64,000 bases of DNA from Anaerolineales bacterium UBA6055 (GCA_002428985.1 DIYL01000027.1:5897-69896), one strand, 5' to 3'. Shown: positions 8,992 through 18,015, numbered from the stretch's first letter. Notes: generated from the letters alone by a model not told the origin. Numbers and translations are program-made.

Positions 8992-9666
8992 CTAGTCATT
9001 ATCCATATTGAGGATCATTTGAATAGGTTTGTAGTATTGACGGTGAAATTCTATTGGTCCATATTTTTCGATTGCACGACGATGTTCTGCTGTACCATAT
9101 CCTTTGTGCTTCGCAAAACCATATTGTGGGAATTCTGCATCGAGTTCCAGCATAAAGTTATCCCGCCAGACCTTTGCGATAACACTAGCACAAGCGATAC
9201 TGAGGGAGTGCTTGTCTCCACTCACAATACTGACTTGCGGTATATCACGGCGTTCGGGCCACAACATATAATCCAAAAATAGGCAATCAGGTTCGAGTTC
9301 GTTATCTTCAAGTGCATTCGCAAGGGCTCGTTGCATGGCTGTTTTGGTTGCAGGTACAATACCCATTTCATCAATTTCTTTTGCGGAGGTATGACCGATA
9401 CCCCATGCTAGTGCAACTTCTTTAATTGTATCAACTAGTGACTCGCGTTGATTGGGTGTCATCTCTTTACTATCACGCACACCTGCTAGTGCTTTATTTA
9501 AATCTTTGCGATGTAATGGTAATGCGACTGCACCTGCCGAGACAGGACCTGCCCATGGGCCGCGTCCGGCTTCATCTATGCCGAAGATGACACGGCATCC
9601 CATGTTATAGTAGTTGCGTTCATGGATGAGGCTAGCAGTTTTCGGCTTTTTAGCTTTTTTGCTCAT
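8992..9666 (-). CDS. rnhB: Ribonuclease HII
   Basis: 224 residues from the ATG at 9666. It hydrolyses RNA in RNA:DNA hybrids and excises misincorporated ribonucleotides from DNA. The signature GIDEAGRGPWAGP (D31, E32) gives two catalytic acids; the others are in FLDYMLWP and the SIACASVIAKVWRD segment. An open frame continues 59 codons upstream, but that stretch lies entirely inside the GT2 gene, so the internal ATG (MSKKAKKPKT) is chosen. The 17-base overlap with the GT2 gene suggests coupled translation. Length is normal for the family. Confidence 0.93.
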   Translation of the reverse strand: MSKKAKKPKTASLIHERNYYNMGCRVIFGIDEAGRGPWAGPVSAGAVALPLHRKDLNKALAGVRDSKEMTPNQRESLVDTIKEVALAWGIGHTSAKEIDEMGIVPATKTAMQRALANALEDNELEPDCLFLDYMLWPERRDIPQVSIVSGDKHSLSIACASVIAKVWRDNFMLELDAEFPQYGFAKHKGYGTAEHRRAIEKYGPIEFHRQYYKPIQMILNMDND

Positions 9667-10396
9667 AGATACCTTTACGCCAATTTTGACGAATTTCCCA
9701 GATTTCCCGTAACATCTTGACTGAATCATCCCATAATCGCATCGTTGAATAGGGATCATAATACCATGTGATAGGTATCTCTTTGATGGTATATCCCCGT
9801 TTTTTGGCGATAAATAGCAGTTCGACATCAAAGCCAATACCATTCATGCGCTGGACATCAAATAGGTCATCTGCAACACTTGCATGAAACATTTTGAACC
9901 CACATTGTGTGTCTTCGAAATCGGGGAGGGCAGCAAGTTTAATAATGATATTATTTACACGCCCCATTAGATGACGATAGGCAGGCTCATTGACGCGCTT
10001 TGCACCATGCACTTCACGGCTAGCGATGATCACTTGATGATCGTTAACATAGGGTGGGAGAAAATAAATAAGATCGTCAATTTCCATGGATAAGTCAGCA
10101 TCGCAAATAAAACGCCATTCACCCTGTGCTGCTAACATACCCTGTTTTACAGCGAGACCCTTACCGCGCATATTGTCAGGTGATTGAATTACACGAATAT
10201 AGGGGTAACGTTCGGCATATTCTAAGGCGACTTCGTATGTACGGTCTTTACTACCGTTTTCGACGATAATGATTTCAGTGTCATAGTCTTGTTTTTGTAA
10301 GAATACATCTATTTTTACCAGACTCGGCGGAAGACGAAATTCTTCGTTATGGGCTGGAATGATGATACTTAGAAAAGGTGCAGATTGTTCAGTCAA
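9650..10396 (-). CDS. GT2 glycosyltransferase, dolichyl-phosphate glucosyltransferase-like
   Basis: 248 residues. GT-A fold motifs: LSIIIPAHNEEFRLPPSL at the start, IIVENGSKDRT, GKGLAVKQGML, CDADLSMEIDDL (DxD-type metal and nucleotide-sugar site) and DTQCGFKMF. These match the dolichyl/polyprenyl-phosphate beta-glucosyltransferase group, which loads a sugar on a lipid carrier. The start is TTG (MTEQSAPF when initiated) with GGAG ten bases upstream. The 3' end overlaps rnhB by 17 bases. Function in surface glycan assembly is inferred from context. Confidence 0.87.
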   Translation of the reverse strand: MTEQSAPFLSIIIPAHNEEFRLPPSLVKIDVFLQKQDYDTEIIIVENGSKDRTYEVALEYAERYPYIRVIQSPDNMRGKGLAVKQGMLAAQGEWRFICDADLSMEIDDLIYFLPPYVNDHQVIIASREVHGAKRVNEPAYRHLMGRVNNIIIKLAALPDFEDTQCGFKMFHASVADDLFDVQRMNGIGFDVELLFIAKKRGYTIKEIPITWYYDPYSTMRLWDDSVKMLREIWEIRQNWRKGIYEQKS

Positions 10397-10523
10397 ACAG
10401 CTTATCTCCGTCTTTGTTCAGTCAATTACACGTTATACATGCACAATTGGTATTCATTTAGTCACTCAGTGTAATCCCGTGTCATTTGATAATCAACAGC
10501 AGGTCTACAGCGTATAAGAATCG

Positions 10524-11474
10524 TCAGGAATGCGTGAGGATACTGTCGATATAATCATCATCTACGGTCTTCATTGCTTGGATTTGTTTGCGCTTACGCA
10601 AAGCACTGGGTAGTGTAATCAGTCCACGTCCGATGCCGCGCAATCGTGCACGGGCTGCTTCGCCACGCCAAGCACGTACCGCTTCCCACGTGATGCCAAG
10701 TTGACGTTTGAAAATTTGCCATCCATATTTTTGCCATAAACTACGTGGTAAGTTTTTGACCACAATCCAAATGCTATTGCGTCCATCATGGAAGCTAGCT
10801 GTTACACCGCCTCCTGTGGCTGACAAATGATGATAGACAACGGCAGTTGGGACATAAAGAACTTTATGCCCTGTAAGTTGAGCACGCCACGCAAGGTCTA
10901 CATCTTCCAGTAAAAAAAAATAGTCATTATCGAGTAATCCTATTTTATCGAGCATTGTTTTACGATATGCAGATGACCCGCCACAGGCACTAAAAACATA
11001 ATCTTCTGTTTCGTATTGCCCCTCGTCTTTTTCCCATACACCACGATTACCTGCTCGTCCGTCGGTTGTGAAAAAGTCGCCAGTGGTGTGGAGATGATCG
11101 CGTTTATCAAACAATATCATCTTGCTGGCAATCATACCAACGTCAGGATGACGATCAAATGCACCGACTATTTCTGCAACCCAATCTGGTTCGACTTCTG
11201 TATCGTTATTGAGCAGAGAAATAATATCGCCTGTTGCGGCTTCCATCCCGATATTACACGCCCCTGTAAACCCAAGGTTTTCCTCAAGTTCAATCAAAAC
11301 AACTTCAGGATAGTTTGTTTTGATGTACTCCTGTGACCCATCCGATGAAGCATTGTCAACGATAATGACTTCAACTGAAGCATGTGTTTGGGCTCGGAGT
11401 GAATCCAGACAGGGTTGTAGAAAATGTTTGGCGTTCCAATGAGGAATCACAATTGAAAATACGGGTTCGGACAT
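10524..11474 (-). CDS. GT2 glycosyltransferase, rhamnosyltransferase-like
   Basis: 316 residues. Motifs: FSIVIPHWNAKHFLQPCL, VIIVDNASSDGS, NLGFTGACNIGM, LLNNDTEVEPDW (metal-binding DxD equivalent) and FLLEDVDLAWRAQLTG (catalytic base region). This pattern is typical of the WcaA/rhamnosyltransferase GT2 branch. The start codon overlaps the stop of rmlD by one base (TAATG), so the gene is translationally coupled to dTDP-rhamnose synthesis. That supports, without proving, dTDP-rhamnose as donor. Confidence 0.88.
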   Translation of the reverse strand: MSEPVFSIVIPHWNAKHFLQPCLDSLRAQTHASVEVIIVDNASSDGSQEYIKTNYPEVVLIELEENLGFTGACNIGMEAATGDIISLLNNDTEVEPDWVAEIVGAFDRHPDVGMIASKMILFDKRDHLHTTGDFFTTDGRAGNRGVWEKDEGQYETEDYVFSACGGSSAYRKTMLDKIGLLDNDYFFLLEDVDLAWRAQLTGHKVLYVPTAVVYHHLSATGGGVTASFHDGRNSIWIVVKNLPRSLWQKYGWQIFKRQLGITWEAVRAWRGEAARARLRGIGRGLITLPSALRKRKQIQAMKTVDDDYIDSILTHS

Positions 11475-12331
11475 TAAACGCTCTCTTTGCTCAGAAAATC
11501 ATCAACTGCATCTTGCCATGACCGGAATGTAATACCCATACTTTTTCCTGCGATATTGTCCAATGGGGTGTATTCAGGAGGTAGGGATGGTCGTTGCCAC
11601 TGATGACGGCTAATCTGCGCGATAGGGGTGTCAGTATATCCGGCTTGATTCAATGCATATCGAGCAAACTTCCAACGGGAAACTGCACCTTGATTTACAA
11701 AATGATAGATACCATAGCGGTCAGTTGTGATGAGGCTGGCAATCGCCTCTGCAACATCGTTTGTATATGTTGGGTTGGCAACTTCGTTTGTTACAACCCG
11801 CAACGATTTTCCGGCTTTGACAGCGTTTAAGATTGCTTGAATAAAGTTGCCACCGCCGTGTGCAAATAACCATGCAGTTCGCACAATGTAATGCTTTGGA
11901 TTGACCTGTTGTACAGCACGCTCTCCATACCACTTGCTATAAGCATATGGATTAATCGGGTTGGTTTGGTCAAACTCCGTATATGGGCGGTTGAGTTTTC
12001 CATCAAAAACTTCGTTGGAGCTCACGTATAAGATCGGAATATTGAATTGTGCCGATGTAACCGCCATATTGTGTGCACCGACACCATTTATCAAAATAGC
12101 CTTTTGTGGGTCTAAAGCACAACCGTTGACATCTGTCCACGCTGCGGGATGACACACTATATCGGGTTGGTGTGCTTGCATGAGTTGCTGGCAAGCAGAG
12201 TAATTCGTTATATCAAGACGTTCTACATGATCACCGACAATATCTGCACCGACAACTGTATGTTCCCCCGATAGTTGTTGTACAAGCTGTGTCCCGAGTT
12301 TACCGCTAGCTCCTGTAATTAGAATTTTCAT
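11474..12331 (-). CDS. rmlD: dTDP-4-dehydrorhamnose reductase (RmlD/RfbD)
   Basis: 285 residues. It carries out the last step of dTDP-L-rhamnose synthesis, NAD(P)H-dependent reduction of the 4-keto sugar. The Rossmann motif is ITGASGKLG; DIVCHPAAWTDVNGCA is the RmlD substrate region; YAYSKWYGE holds the catalytic Tyr and Lys. Two further hallmarks are SSNEVFDG and the C-terminal RPSLPPEYTPLDN. It overlaps the upstream small gene by four bases and the downstream GT2 gene by one. RmlA and RmlB are encoded at 14.9-18.0 kb; no RmlC epimerase is in the window. Confidence 0.9.
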   Translation of the reverse strand: MKILITGASGKLGTQLVQQLSGEHTVVGADIVGDHVERLDITNYSACQQLMQAHQPDIVCHPAAWTDVNGCALDPQKAILINGVGAHNMAVTSAQFNIPILYVSSNEVFDGKLNRPYTEFDQTNPINPYAYSKWYGERAVQQVNPKHYIVRTAWLFAHGGGNFIQAILNAVKAGKSLRVVTNEVANPTYTNDVAEAIASLITTDRYGIYHFVNQGAVSRWKFARYALNQAGYTDTPIAQISRHQWQRPSLPPEYTPLDNIAGKSMGITFRSWQDAVDDFLSKESV

Positions 12332-12705
12332 GAGTCACTTTCTTGTGTGTTCCATGTTTGGTAAAGGGTGTTAATTTCATTTTCCCAGAATATTGTTGGG
12401 TTGGATATATCGCGCCCAAACTGTTGTGCAAACTTAAAAAATCCATCACCGGGTTGACCTGTTGATTGACGTACGACCAATGCGCACATCAAACCGCGCC
12501 CTGCTGTTTCCTCATCATGGCAAATCTCTCGTAATAGTGCGCCAAGCGCGTATGATCCCGCATGTAATATTGCTGATGTTAATTGTCGTGCCACTCGGCC
12601 ATAGGTGATGGTGGTTTTTTGGTGCGCGACATCTATCAACATTTCACGGATCTCTGCTTTGATATTGCGCCATTCTGTTTGTGTGAACCCGTATTTTGTG
12701 CTCAT
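12328..12705 (-). CDS. Conserved small protein of unknown function
   Basis: 125 residues, no signal or membrane segment. A helical N-terminus with TITYGRVARQLTSAILH is followed by ALGALLREICHDEETAGRG, CALVVRQSTGQPGDGFFKFA, and FWENEINTLYQTW at the end. The arrangement 'TYGxVAxxL ... GxLL ... GxGFF' resembles a small winged-helix-like family seen in several bacterial genomes that has no assigned function; the TYGRV part superficially resembles methylguanine methyltransferases, but the catalytic PCHR cysteine is missing. It overlaps rmlD by four bases (ATGA), so it is translated with the sugar genes. Confidence 0.7.
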   Translation of the reverse strand: MSTKYGFTQTEWRNIKAEIREMLIDVAHQKTTITYGRVARQLTSAILHAGSYALGALLREICHDEETAGRGLMCALVVRQSTGQPGDGFFKFAQQFGRDISNPTIFWENEINTLYQTWNTQESDS

Positions 12706-12719
12706 GCTACATTCTACCG

Positions 12720-13445
12720 TTAGCGGAAGGTTGCGACTAGTTGTGTCTCGGTAACGACAATATCGGATAGACGGTATGAATTACCATTTGTCTGTAGACT
12801 CAATTGACCCAATATCTGATTTGCTGTCGTTTGAATCTCACGGATTTGTTGACCAATTTCATTATTTGGTATCGCAAATAATGTACCGTTGATGTTCACT
12901 GCTTCGACTTGGATGCGGTTGTTGGGTGTGAGTGAGACAACTGCGGAAATTGGTTGCCATGTATTGAGGCTGCTGATGTAGGCTTCACCTGAGATTGTTC
13001 CGATGCCTGTTCCAAGATCAACAGTGACATTTCGGAATGTACTAGCAGATTCTGTGCAAACATCTGTATATTGGGCGCATAATGTTCTTATACCACCCTC
13101 AGATAGGGTGATTTGAGCTGAATCAGTCCCATCACTATCTATACCAGTTTGTATTGTGTAAGCAGATGATGCGGGAAGAAATTGCGATCCATATCCACCT
13201 GCTGATAAAGTTGTGTTGGATGTGGTCTGTGCATTTTGGATAACAGGGACCGGTTCTGGTGTGGCTTGTAGGATATTTGTATCAATGGTTTCGAATCCAG
13301 CTAATCGTAATCCGATAGATGGAATGGCAGGGGCAAGGATGAAGATGACCACACCAATTATTACGATGAGTCCAATAAAGATAAGTCCACAGCTACACCC
13401 TGATAGCCCTTGGCTACGGCGAGATTGGTATCGTTCGATTCGCAA
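12720..13445 (-). CDS. Membrane-anchored extracytoplasmic protein of unknown function
   Basis: 241 residues. Residues 1-16 are basic, about 17-38 form one hydrophobic segment (ending FILAPAIP), and the rest is a Thr/Ser/Gln-rich beta domain with no recognised motif. The domain (about 100-241) has alternating strands somewhat like lipoprotein carrier or LppX-like folds, but that is only an impression. The start is TTG, with GAGGT five bases upstream; no in-frame ATG is near. It heads the minus-strand run that continues into the unknown small gene and rmlD (14-base gap). Confidence 0.62.
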   Translation of the reverse strand: MRIERYQSRRSQGLSGCSCGLIFIGLIVIIGVVIFILAPAIPSIGLRLAGFETIDTNILQATPEPVPVIQNAQTTSNTTLSAGGYGSQFLPASSAYTIQTGIDSDGTDSAQITLSEGGIRTLCAQYTDVCTESASTFRNVTVDLGTGIGTISGEAYISSLNTWQPISAVVSLTPNNRIQVEAVNINGTLFAIPNNEIGQQIREIQTTANQILGQLSLQTNGNSYRLSDIVVTETQLVATFR

Positions 13446-13498
13446 AAGTACCTCATTTACCTGTTACAATCGGATCATTATTCTACCGGAGATTCACA

Positions 13499-14905
13499 AT
13501 GAGAAAATATGCGATTCTACTACTCTGTATAGTTGTTTTTTCAGGTTTGAGTATCGCTCAAAATCCCATCACGCAGAGTTCACTAGGGGACAGTTACTTC
13601 CCTGAATTAGGCAACGGTGGCTATGATGTGCAACATTATCATCTTGAAATTACGCCTGATTTTGAAGTTGAGGCACTGGATGCAACTGTTGTGATTTTGA
13701 TGGAAGCCACACAAGATTTACCTGAACTTAATCTCGATTTTTGGGGCTTTGAGATTACAGAGTTGACAATTGATCGTGTACCTGTTGAGTTTCGACGTGA
13801 CGGTATTGAGCTAACGATTATTCCGACAACTCCTATTCTATCTGGAGAATTGGTGTCCGTTTCTATCTCATACAATGGTCAACCCCGCGAGAGACTTGAT
13901 ACAAGATTTTATCCGGTTGGCTCATCGGGTTGGAATTTCCATGATAAAGGTGTATTTGTAACAAGTCAGCCACGTGGGGCATCGTTGTGGTATCCGGTGA
14001 ACGATCATCCTACCGACAAAGCGACCTATAGCTTTGACATTACTGTACCATCATCATATGTTGTCGCAACCAATGGTCAATTGATTGATATTGTTGAAAA
14101 TGATGGATTATTGACATATCGCTCGGAAACAAATGATTTAACAGCGAGTTACCTTGTTACAGTGCATATCGGTGACTTTGTTTATGATGAACAGCAGGCT
14201 GAAAATGGACTGTCAATTCGTAACTATTTTGCTAGTGATTTTGGCAGTTTTGCTACGAATCTCTTCGCAGAGACAGCAGAAATGATTGAATTCTATGAAG
14301 GGATAATTGGCGAATATCCGTTTGACGTATATGGTAGCGTTGTATCGAATGTTGACCTGCCATTTGCGTTAGAGACCCAGACACTTTCGACCTATGGGAT
14401 ACGCATCCTTGATGATTCCGTGCGAACGCATGTTACACTTGCCCATGAAGTTGTGCATCAATGGTACGGTAATAGTGTGAGTCCAGCGCGTTGGCAAGAC
14501 ATTTGGTTGAATGAGGGATTTGCATCCTATTTATCCTTGTTATGGGCGGAAGAAAAGTATGGTGGGGATATACTCATAAGGATTCTTGATAATTGGTATG
14601 AAGATTTGACTGCACCAGATTTTCTTGTAGATTCTCCTCAAGCAATCGGAAATCCGTCACCACAGCAAATGTTTCATTCATCGGTCTATTGGAAAGGGGC
14701 ATTAACCCTGCATGCATTACGTCAGCAGATTGGCGATGATGTGTTTTTTGAATTGCTTCAGGCGTACTATCAAACTTATCGTGATCGTTCAGTAACGATT
14801 GAGGAGTTTATTGCATTGACGAATGCGTTTACTGGAAGTGATTTAACTTCATTTTTCAATAGCTGGCTATATGAGCAGTCTGTACCCGATATTGAATTTG
14901 AGTAG
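13499..14905 (+). CDS. Secreted M1-family zinc metallopeptidase
   Basis: 468 residues with a signal peptide (about 1-21, ending SIAQN). The catalytic site is complete for zinc: HEVVH (H316, E317, H320) with E339 in WLNEGFASY 19 residues after the second His. An N-terminal beta domain (about 35-230) precedes it, as in aminopeptidase N-like proteins. The usual exopeptidase GAMEN motif is not evident; the corresponding place reads FALETQTLS. The C-terminal helical domain of long M1 enzymes is absent. It is probably an extracellular peptidase. GGAG lies eight bases upstream of the ATG. Confidence 0.86.
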   Translation: MRKYAILLLCIVVFSGLSIAQNPITQSSLGDSYFPELGNGGYDVQHYHLEITPDFEVEALDATVVILMEATQDLPELNLDFWGFEITELTIDRVPVEFRRDGIELTIIPTTPILSGELVSVSISYNGQPRERLDTRFYPVGSSGWNFHDKGVFVTSQPRGASLWYPVNDHPTDKATYSFDITVPSSYVVATNGQLIDIVENDGLLTYRSETNDLTASYLVTVHIGDFVYDEQQAENGLSIRNYFASDFGSFATNLFAETAEMIEFYEGIIGEYPFDVYGSVVSNVDLPFALETQTLSTYGIRILDDSVRTHVTLAHEVVHQWYGNSVSPARWQDIWLNEGFASYLSLLWAEEKYGGDILIRILDNWYEDLTAPDFLVDSPQAIGNPSPQQMFHSSVYWKGALTLHALRQQIGDDVFFELLQAYYQTYRDRSVTIEEFIALTNAFTGSDLTSFFNSWLYEQSVPDIEFE

Positions 14906-14924
14906 GGCGCGTTAGATGCGCCCT
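14904..14924. terminator. Bidirectional hairpin between convergent genes
   Basis: AGGGCGC, a seven-base loop, GCGCCCT: a perfect 7-bp stem that starts within the M1 stop codon and lies 8 bases from the rmlB stop. It has only a weak U-tract, but its position between two convergent genes fits a shared terminator. Confidence 0.7.
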
Positions 14925-14931
14925 TATAAAT

Positions 14932-15960
14932 TTAGCTTTCGTCGGCGGATGCAAGACGCTCACTATATTGTTGTTTATAAAATTCGAGATATTCTCCGGT
15001 CTTGATTTTCCGCCACCACCATTCATTTTCCATATACCATTTGACAGTTGCTTCAATGCCTTTGTCAAAGTCATATTCGCGCACCCAACCGAGGTCGCGA
15101 ACTTTTTCGGCAGTCATGGCATAACGGCGGTCGTGACCTTCACGGTCTGGGACATGCTTGACCAATGATTCGGGTTTGTCCAGAATACTAAGGATGCGTT
15201 TCGTCACATCAATGTTAAAGCGTTGATTTTCACCTGCAAGGTTGTAAGCTTCACCGGACTCGCCTTTATGCAAAACAACGTCAACACCGCGTGCATGGTC
15301 ATCTACATAAAGCCAATCACGAACTTGTTTCCCATCACCATATAATGGTAGGGGTTTGTCATCAATGGCTTCGGTCGTGAAGAATGGAATTAATTTTTCG
15401 GGATACTGATATGGACCGTATGTGTTGCTACCCCGTGTCACTACAGTATCCATGCCATACGTGACATTATAGGCACGTACCATCAACTCTCCACCAGCTT
15501 TACTTGCAGCGTATGGGCTATTTGGTAAGAAACGATCGTCTTCTACTGATAAGCCATCTTCAATATCACCATAGACTTCATCGGTAGAAACATGACAGAA
15601 GCGACCGACCCCATGCTTGCGCCCCTCATCGAGCAAAATATAGACACCAACAACATCTGTATGAATAAACGCATCTGGATCTAGGATACTGCGGTCTACA
15701 TGACTTTCAGCAGCGAAGTTAACGATCGTGTCAATTTGATGTTCGGCTAAAGTTTGCTGGACTTTTGCACGGTCTGCAATATCACCGCGTTCAAACCGAT
15801 AATTTTCTTCGTCGCTTACATCAAGCAGATTATCCATATTGCCTGCATAAGTCAGTTTGTCATAACAGATAATATTGTAGTCAGGATATGTATTGACCAT
15901 GTGGCGTACAAACGCGCTACCGATAAAACCTGCACCACCGGTTACGAGGATATTTTTCAT
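14932..15960 (-). CDS. rmlB: dTDP-glucose 4,6-dehydratase (RmlB/RfbB)
   Basis: 342 residues. It converts dTDP-glucose to the 4-keto-6-deoxy sugar, the second step towards dTDP-L-rhamnose. Key motifs: VTGGAGFIGSAF (NAD site), FAAESHVDRS, STDEVYGDIE (catalytic Asp/Glu pair in the TDE motif), YAASKAG (Tyr and Lys) and RGSNTYGPYQYPEKLIP. Length and motif order are as in the family. The start overlaps the stop of the upstream HAD gene by four bases, placing it third in an rmlA-HAD-rmlB transcript. Confidence 0.95.
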   Translation of the reverse strand: MKNILVTGGAGFIGSAFVRHMVNTYPDYNIICYDKLTYAGNMDNLLDVSDEENYRFERGDIADRAKVQQTLAEHQIDTIVNFAAESHVDRSILDPDAFIHTDVVGVYILLDEGRKHGVGRFCHVSTDEVYGDIEDGLSVEDDRFLPNSPYAASKAGGELMVRAYNVTYGMDTVVTRGSNTYGPYQYPEKLIPFFTTEAIDDKPLPLYGDGKQVRDWLYVDDHARGVDVVLHKGESGEAYNLAGENQRFNIDVTKRILSILDKPESLVKHVPDREGHDRRYAMTAEKVRDLGWVREYDFDKGIEATVKWYMENEWWWRKIKTGEYLEFYKQQYSERLASADES

Positions 15961-16907
15961 TCTGATTTCTCCTCTGGTTTTTCATCCGACGTGTTGTCAG
16001 CATTGGTTTCGGACTTTGCCTCTGTTGATGCTTCAGCTTGTGTTTCGGTATCTTTGTTTTCTTCGGCCTTGGGGGTATCGTCTGTTTTTTCGTCTTCGAT
16101 TTTACCTGTAACGAACATTTCTATGGCTTGTGCGACACCATCTGCATCATTACTGCCAACAACCTGATCAGCAATATCTTTTAGCTTTTGAACGGCATTA
16201 CCCATTGCCACTTTCGTACCGACTGCTTCTAACATCTCAATATCATTTTCGCCGTCACCGATTGCCATCGTGTTTTGTGGCGCGATGTTGAGATCTTTCA
16301 TGACGCGCATGACTGCTTTACCTTTTGAGGTATTTGCAGGTAAAACTTCGAGAATACCTTGGACATTGGCACGAGTTAGATGTATTTCACCATCGAGTTG
16401 TTTGCTGAGTTGCCAGCGGAGCGCAGCCACTTTACTTTCTTGACCATAGAGGATGACTTTGTTGATTTCAGTAGAATCGAGATGGTTGACCAATGCGCCG
16501 ACGGATTCTGCTTTGGGCTCACCATACTCCGCAATTTTATCCGCAACTTCATCGGCACGACGCGTCAAGATGCGGTTCCCACTATATGCCAATACACCAA
16601 ACCCACGGTCTTCTGCGAAGTTGATAATACGACGCAGGATTTTCTTATCCATTACAGTATTAGTGCGTATTGTGCCGTCACCATTGTAAATAATGAGTCC
16701 TTGTGAAAATACACCTGGTGATGTAATGTCGAGCTCTTCCAATAACCCTTCAGCGGCAAAACGCGTTTTCCCAGTGGCGAAGACAACTTGCACGCCTTGT
16801 TCCATCGCTTTTTTGACTGCTTTTTTGTTGCGCTCACTCAATTCATGTTTGCTATTAAGTAGCGTCCCGTCGAGGTCAACGGTAATGAGTTTAATATCTT
16901 TTCCCAT
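15957..16907 (-). CDS. Cof-type HAD phosphatase with acidic tail
   Basis: 316 residues. Motif I is TVDLDGTLLNS near residue 9, motif II is FATGKTR, motif III is the Lys of SKGKAV, and motif IV is GDGENDIEML. This is the Cof/C2-cap HAD group that dephosphorylates sugar or other small phosphates. After residue about 265 a low-complexity tail of about 50 residues rich in Glu, Lys, Asp and Thr follows, unusual for the group and probably disordered. It lies between rmlA (37 bases) and rmlB (4-base overlap). A sugar-phosphate substrate is plausible from context. Confidence 0.87.
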   Translation of the reverse strand: MGKDIKLITVDLDGTLLNSKHELSERNKKAVKKAMEQGVQVVFATGKTRFAAEGLLEELDITSPGVFSQGLIIYNGDGTIRTNTVMDKKILRRIINFAEDRGFGVLAYSGNRILTRRADEVADKIAEYGEPKAESVGALVNHLDSTEINKVILYGQESKVAALRWQLSKQLDGEIHLTRANVQGILEVLPANTSKGKAVMRVMKDLNIAPQNTMAIGDGENDIEMLEAVGTKVAMGNAVQKLKDIADQVVGSNDADGVAQAIEMFVTGKIEDEKTDDTPKAEENKDTETQAEASTEAKSETNADNTSDEKPEEKSE

Positions 16908-16944
16908 ATGTTATATCTCTATTCTCTCTATACTGTTTGATCTG

Positions 16945-18015
16945 CTATACCCATAATGTGCCGTGATCGCCTAAGTTCATTTTTATGCCACTTGGCTTAT
17001 TATCACTGCGCTTGACGGTTGCGTTACGCCCAATGAGGCTGTCGCGCAATGTTTTTTCAATGTCGATGACGCGACTGTTTTCCAAAATAATACTACGTTC
17101 AATCTCGCAGTTACGCACTTCACAATTGTGATATACGCTGGTGAATGGCCCGATGTAACTGTTTTCGATGATTGTGTTTTTACCGATGGATGTTGGACCA
17201 CGTACAATACTGTTGATGATCTTTGCACCGTCTTGAAGTGTTACTCGTGCGTCAACTGTTGATTCAGAATCGACTTCTGCAGTTTCTGCGATGGTTGGTG
17301 CAATTTCTTCGAGTACATGACTGTTGGCTTCTAACATATCGGTTGGTTTACCTGTATCAATCCACCAACCTTTATGGACATGTGGGAAAACTGTGTAATC
17401 GTTGTCGATTAGCCATTGAATTGCATCGGTAATTTCAAGTTCGCCGCGCCCCGATGGTTTGATCGAATTGACAGCTTTGAAGATATTATTATCGAACATA
17501 TAAATTCCGACCAACGCCAAATTACTGGGGGGTACTTCTGGCTTTTCGATGAGTTGTTGGATACTGCCGTCTTCACGTAATTCTGCAACACCATACGCTG
17601 ACGGATTTTCGACTTCCTTGAGAACGATTTGGCTATTCCAGTCATTATCCGAGAAGTCACGAATCAATGTGCTGATGCCACCTTCAATTACATTGTCACC
17701 GAGGAACATCACGAACGAATCATCCCCGATGAAATCATGCGCTATTTTTACAGCATGAGCCAGTCCATCTGGGCTATCTTGCGGGATATATGTGAGTTTA
17801 ACACCCCATTCTGATCCATCGCCAAGTGCTTCTTGAATTTCGGGTGCGGTGTGTCCGACGACGATGCCGATTTCTGTGACATCCGCTTCTTTAATTGCTT
17901 CAATGACGCGGACGAGAACGGGTTTGTTGGCGACAGGGATGAGTTGTTTGGCACGGGTGTAGGTTAGGGGGTAGAGGCGTGTTCCTTTACCACCACTTAA
18001 GATCAGTCCTTTCAT
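16945..18015 (-). CDS. rmlA: Glucose-1-phosphate thymidylyltransferase, long form (RmlA)
   Basis: 356 residues. It forms dTDP-glucose from glucose-1-phosphate and dTTP. The N-terminal nucleotidyltransferase domain carries LSGGKGTRLYPLTY, VIPVANKP-like LIPVANKPVLV, FLGDNVIEGG and KPEVPPSNLALVGIY. The C-terminal 110 residues form hexapeptide-like turns (left-handed helix), as in the long RmlA (StrD/RffH-unlike) branch. The ATG has AGGAG ten bases upstream. It is first in a run with the HAD phosphatase and rmlB. Confidence 0.92.
   Translation of the reverse strand: MKGLILSGGKGTRLYPLTYTRAKQLIPVANKPVLVRVIEAIKEADVTEIGIVVGHTAPEIQEALGDGSEWGVKLTYIPQDSPDGLAHAVKIAHDFIGDDSFVMFLGDNVIEGGISTLIRDFSDNDWNSQIVLKEVENPSAYGVAELREDGSIQQLIEKPEVPPSNLALVGIYMFDNNIFKAVNSIKPSGRGELEITDAIQWLIDNDYTVFPHVHKGWWIDTGKPTDMLEANSHVLEEIAPTIAETAEVDSESTVDARVTLQDGAKIINSIVRGPTSIGKNTIIENSYIGPFTSVYHNCEVRNCEIERSIILENSRVIDIEKTLRDSLIGRNATVKRSDNKPSGIKMNLGDHGTLWV

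Noticed and set aside
9667..9843. A 59-residue longer RNase HII
   Set aside because: The stretch is coding sequence of the GT2 glycosyltransferase in another frame; RNase HII begins canonically with the short basic stretch at 9666.
12328..12705. The small protein as a methylguanine-DNA methyltransferase fragment
   Set aside because: TYGRV resembles the DNA-binding part, but the catalytic PCHR cysteine motif is missing.
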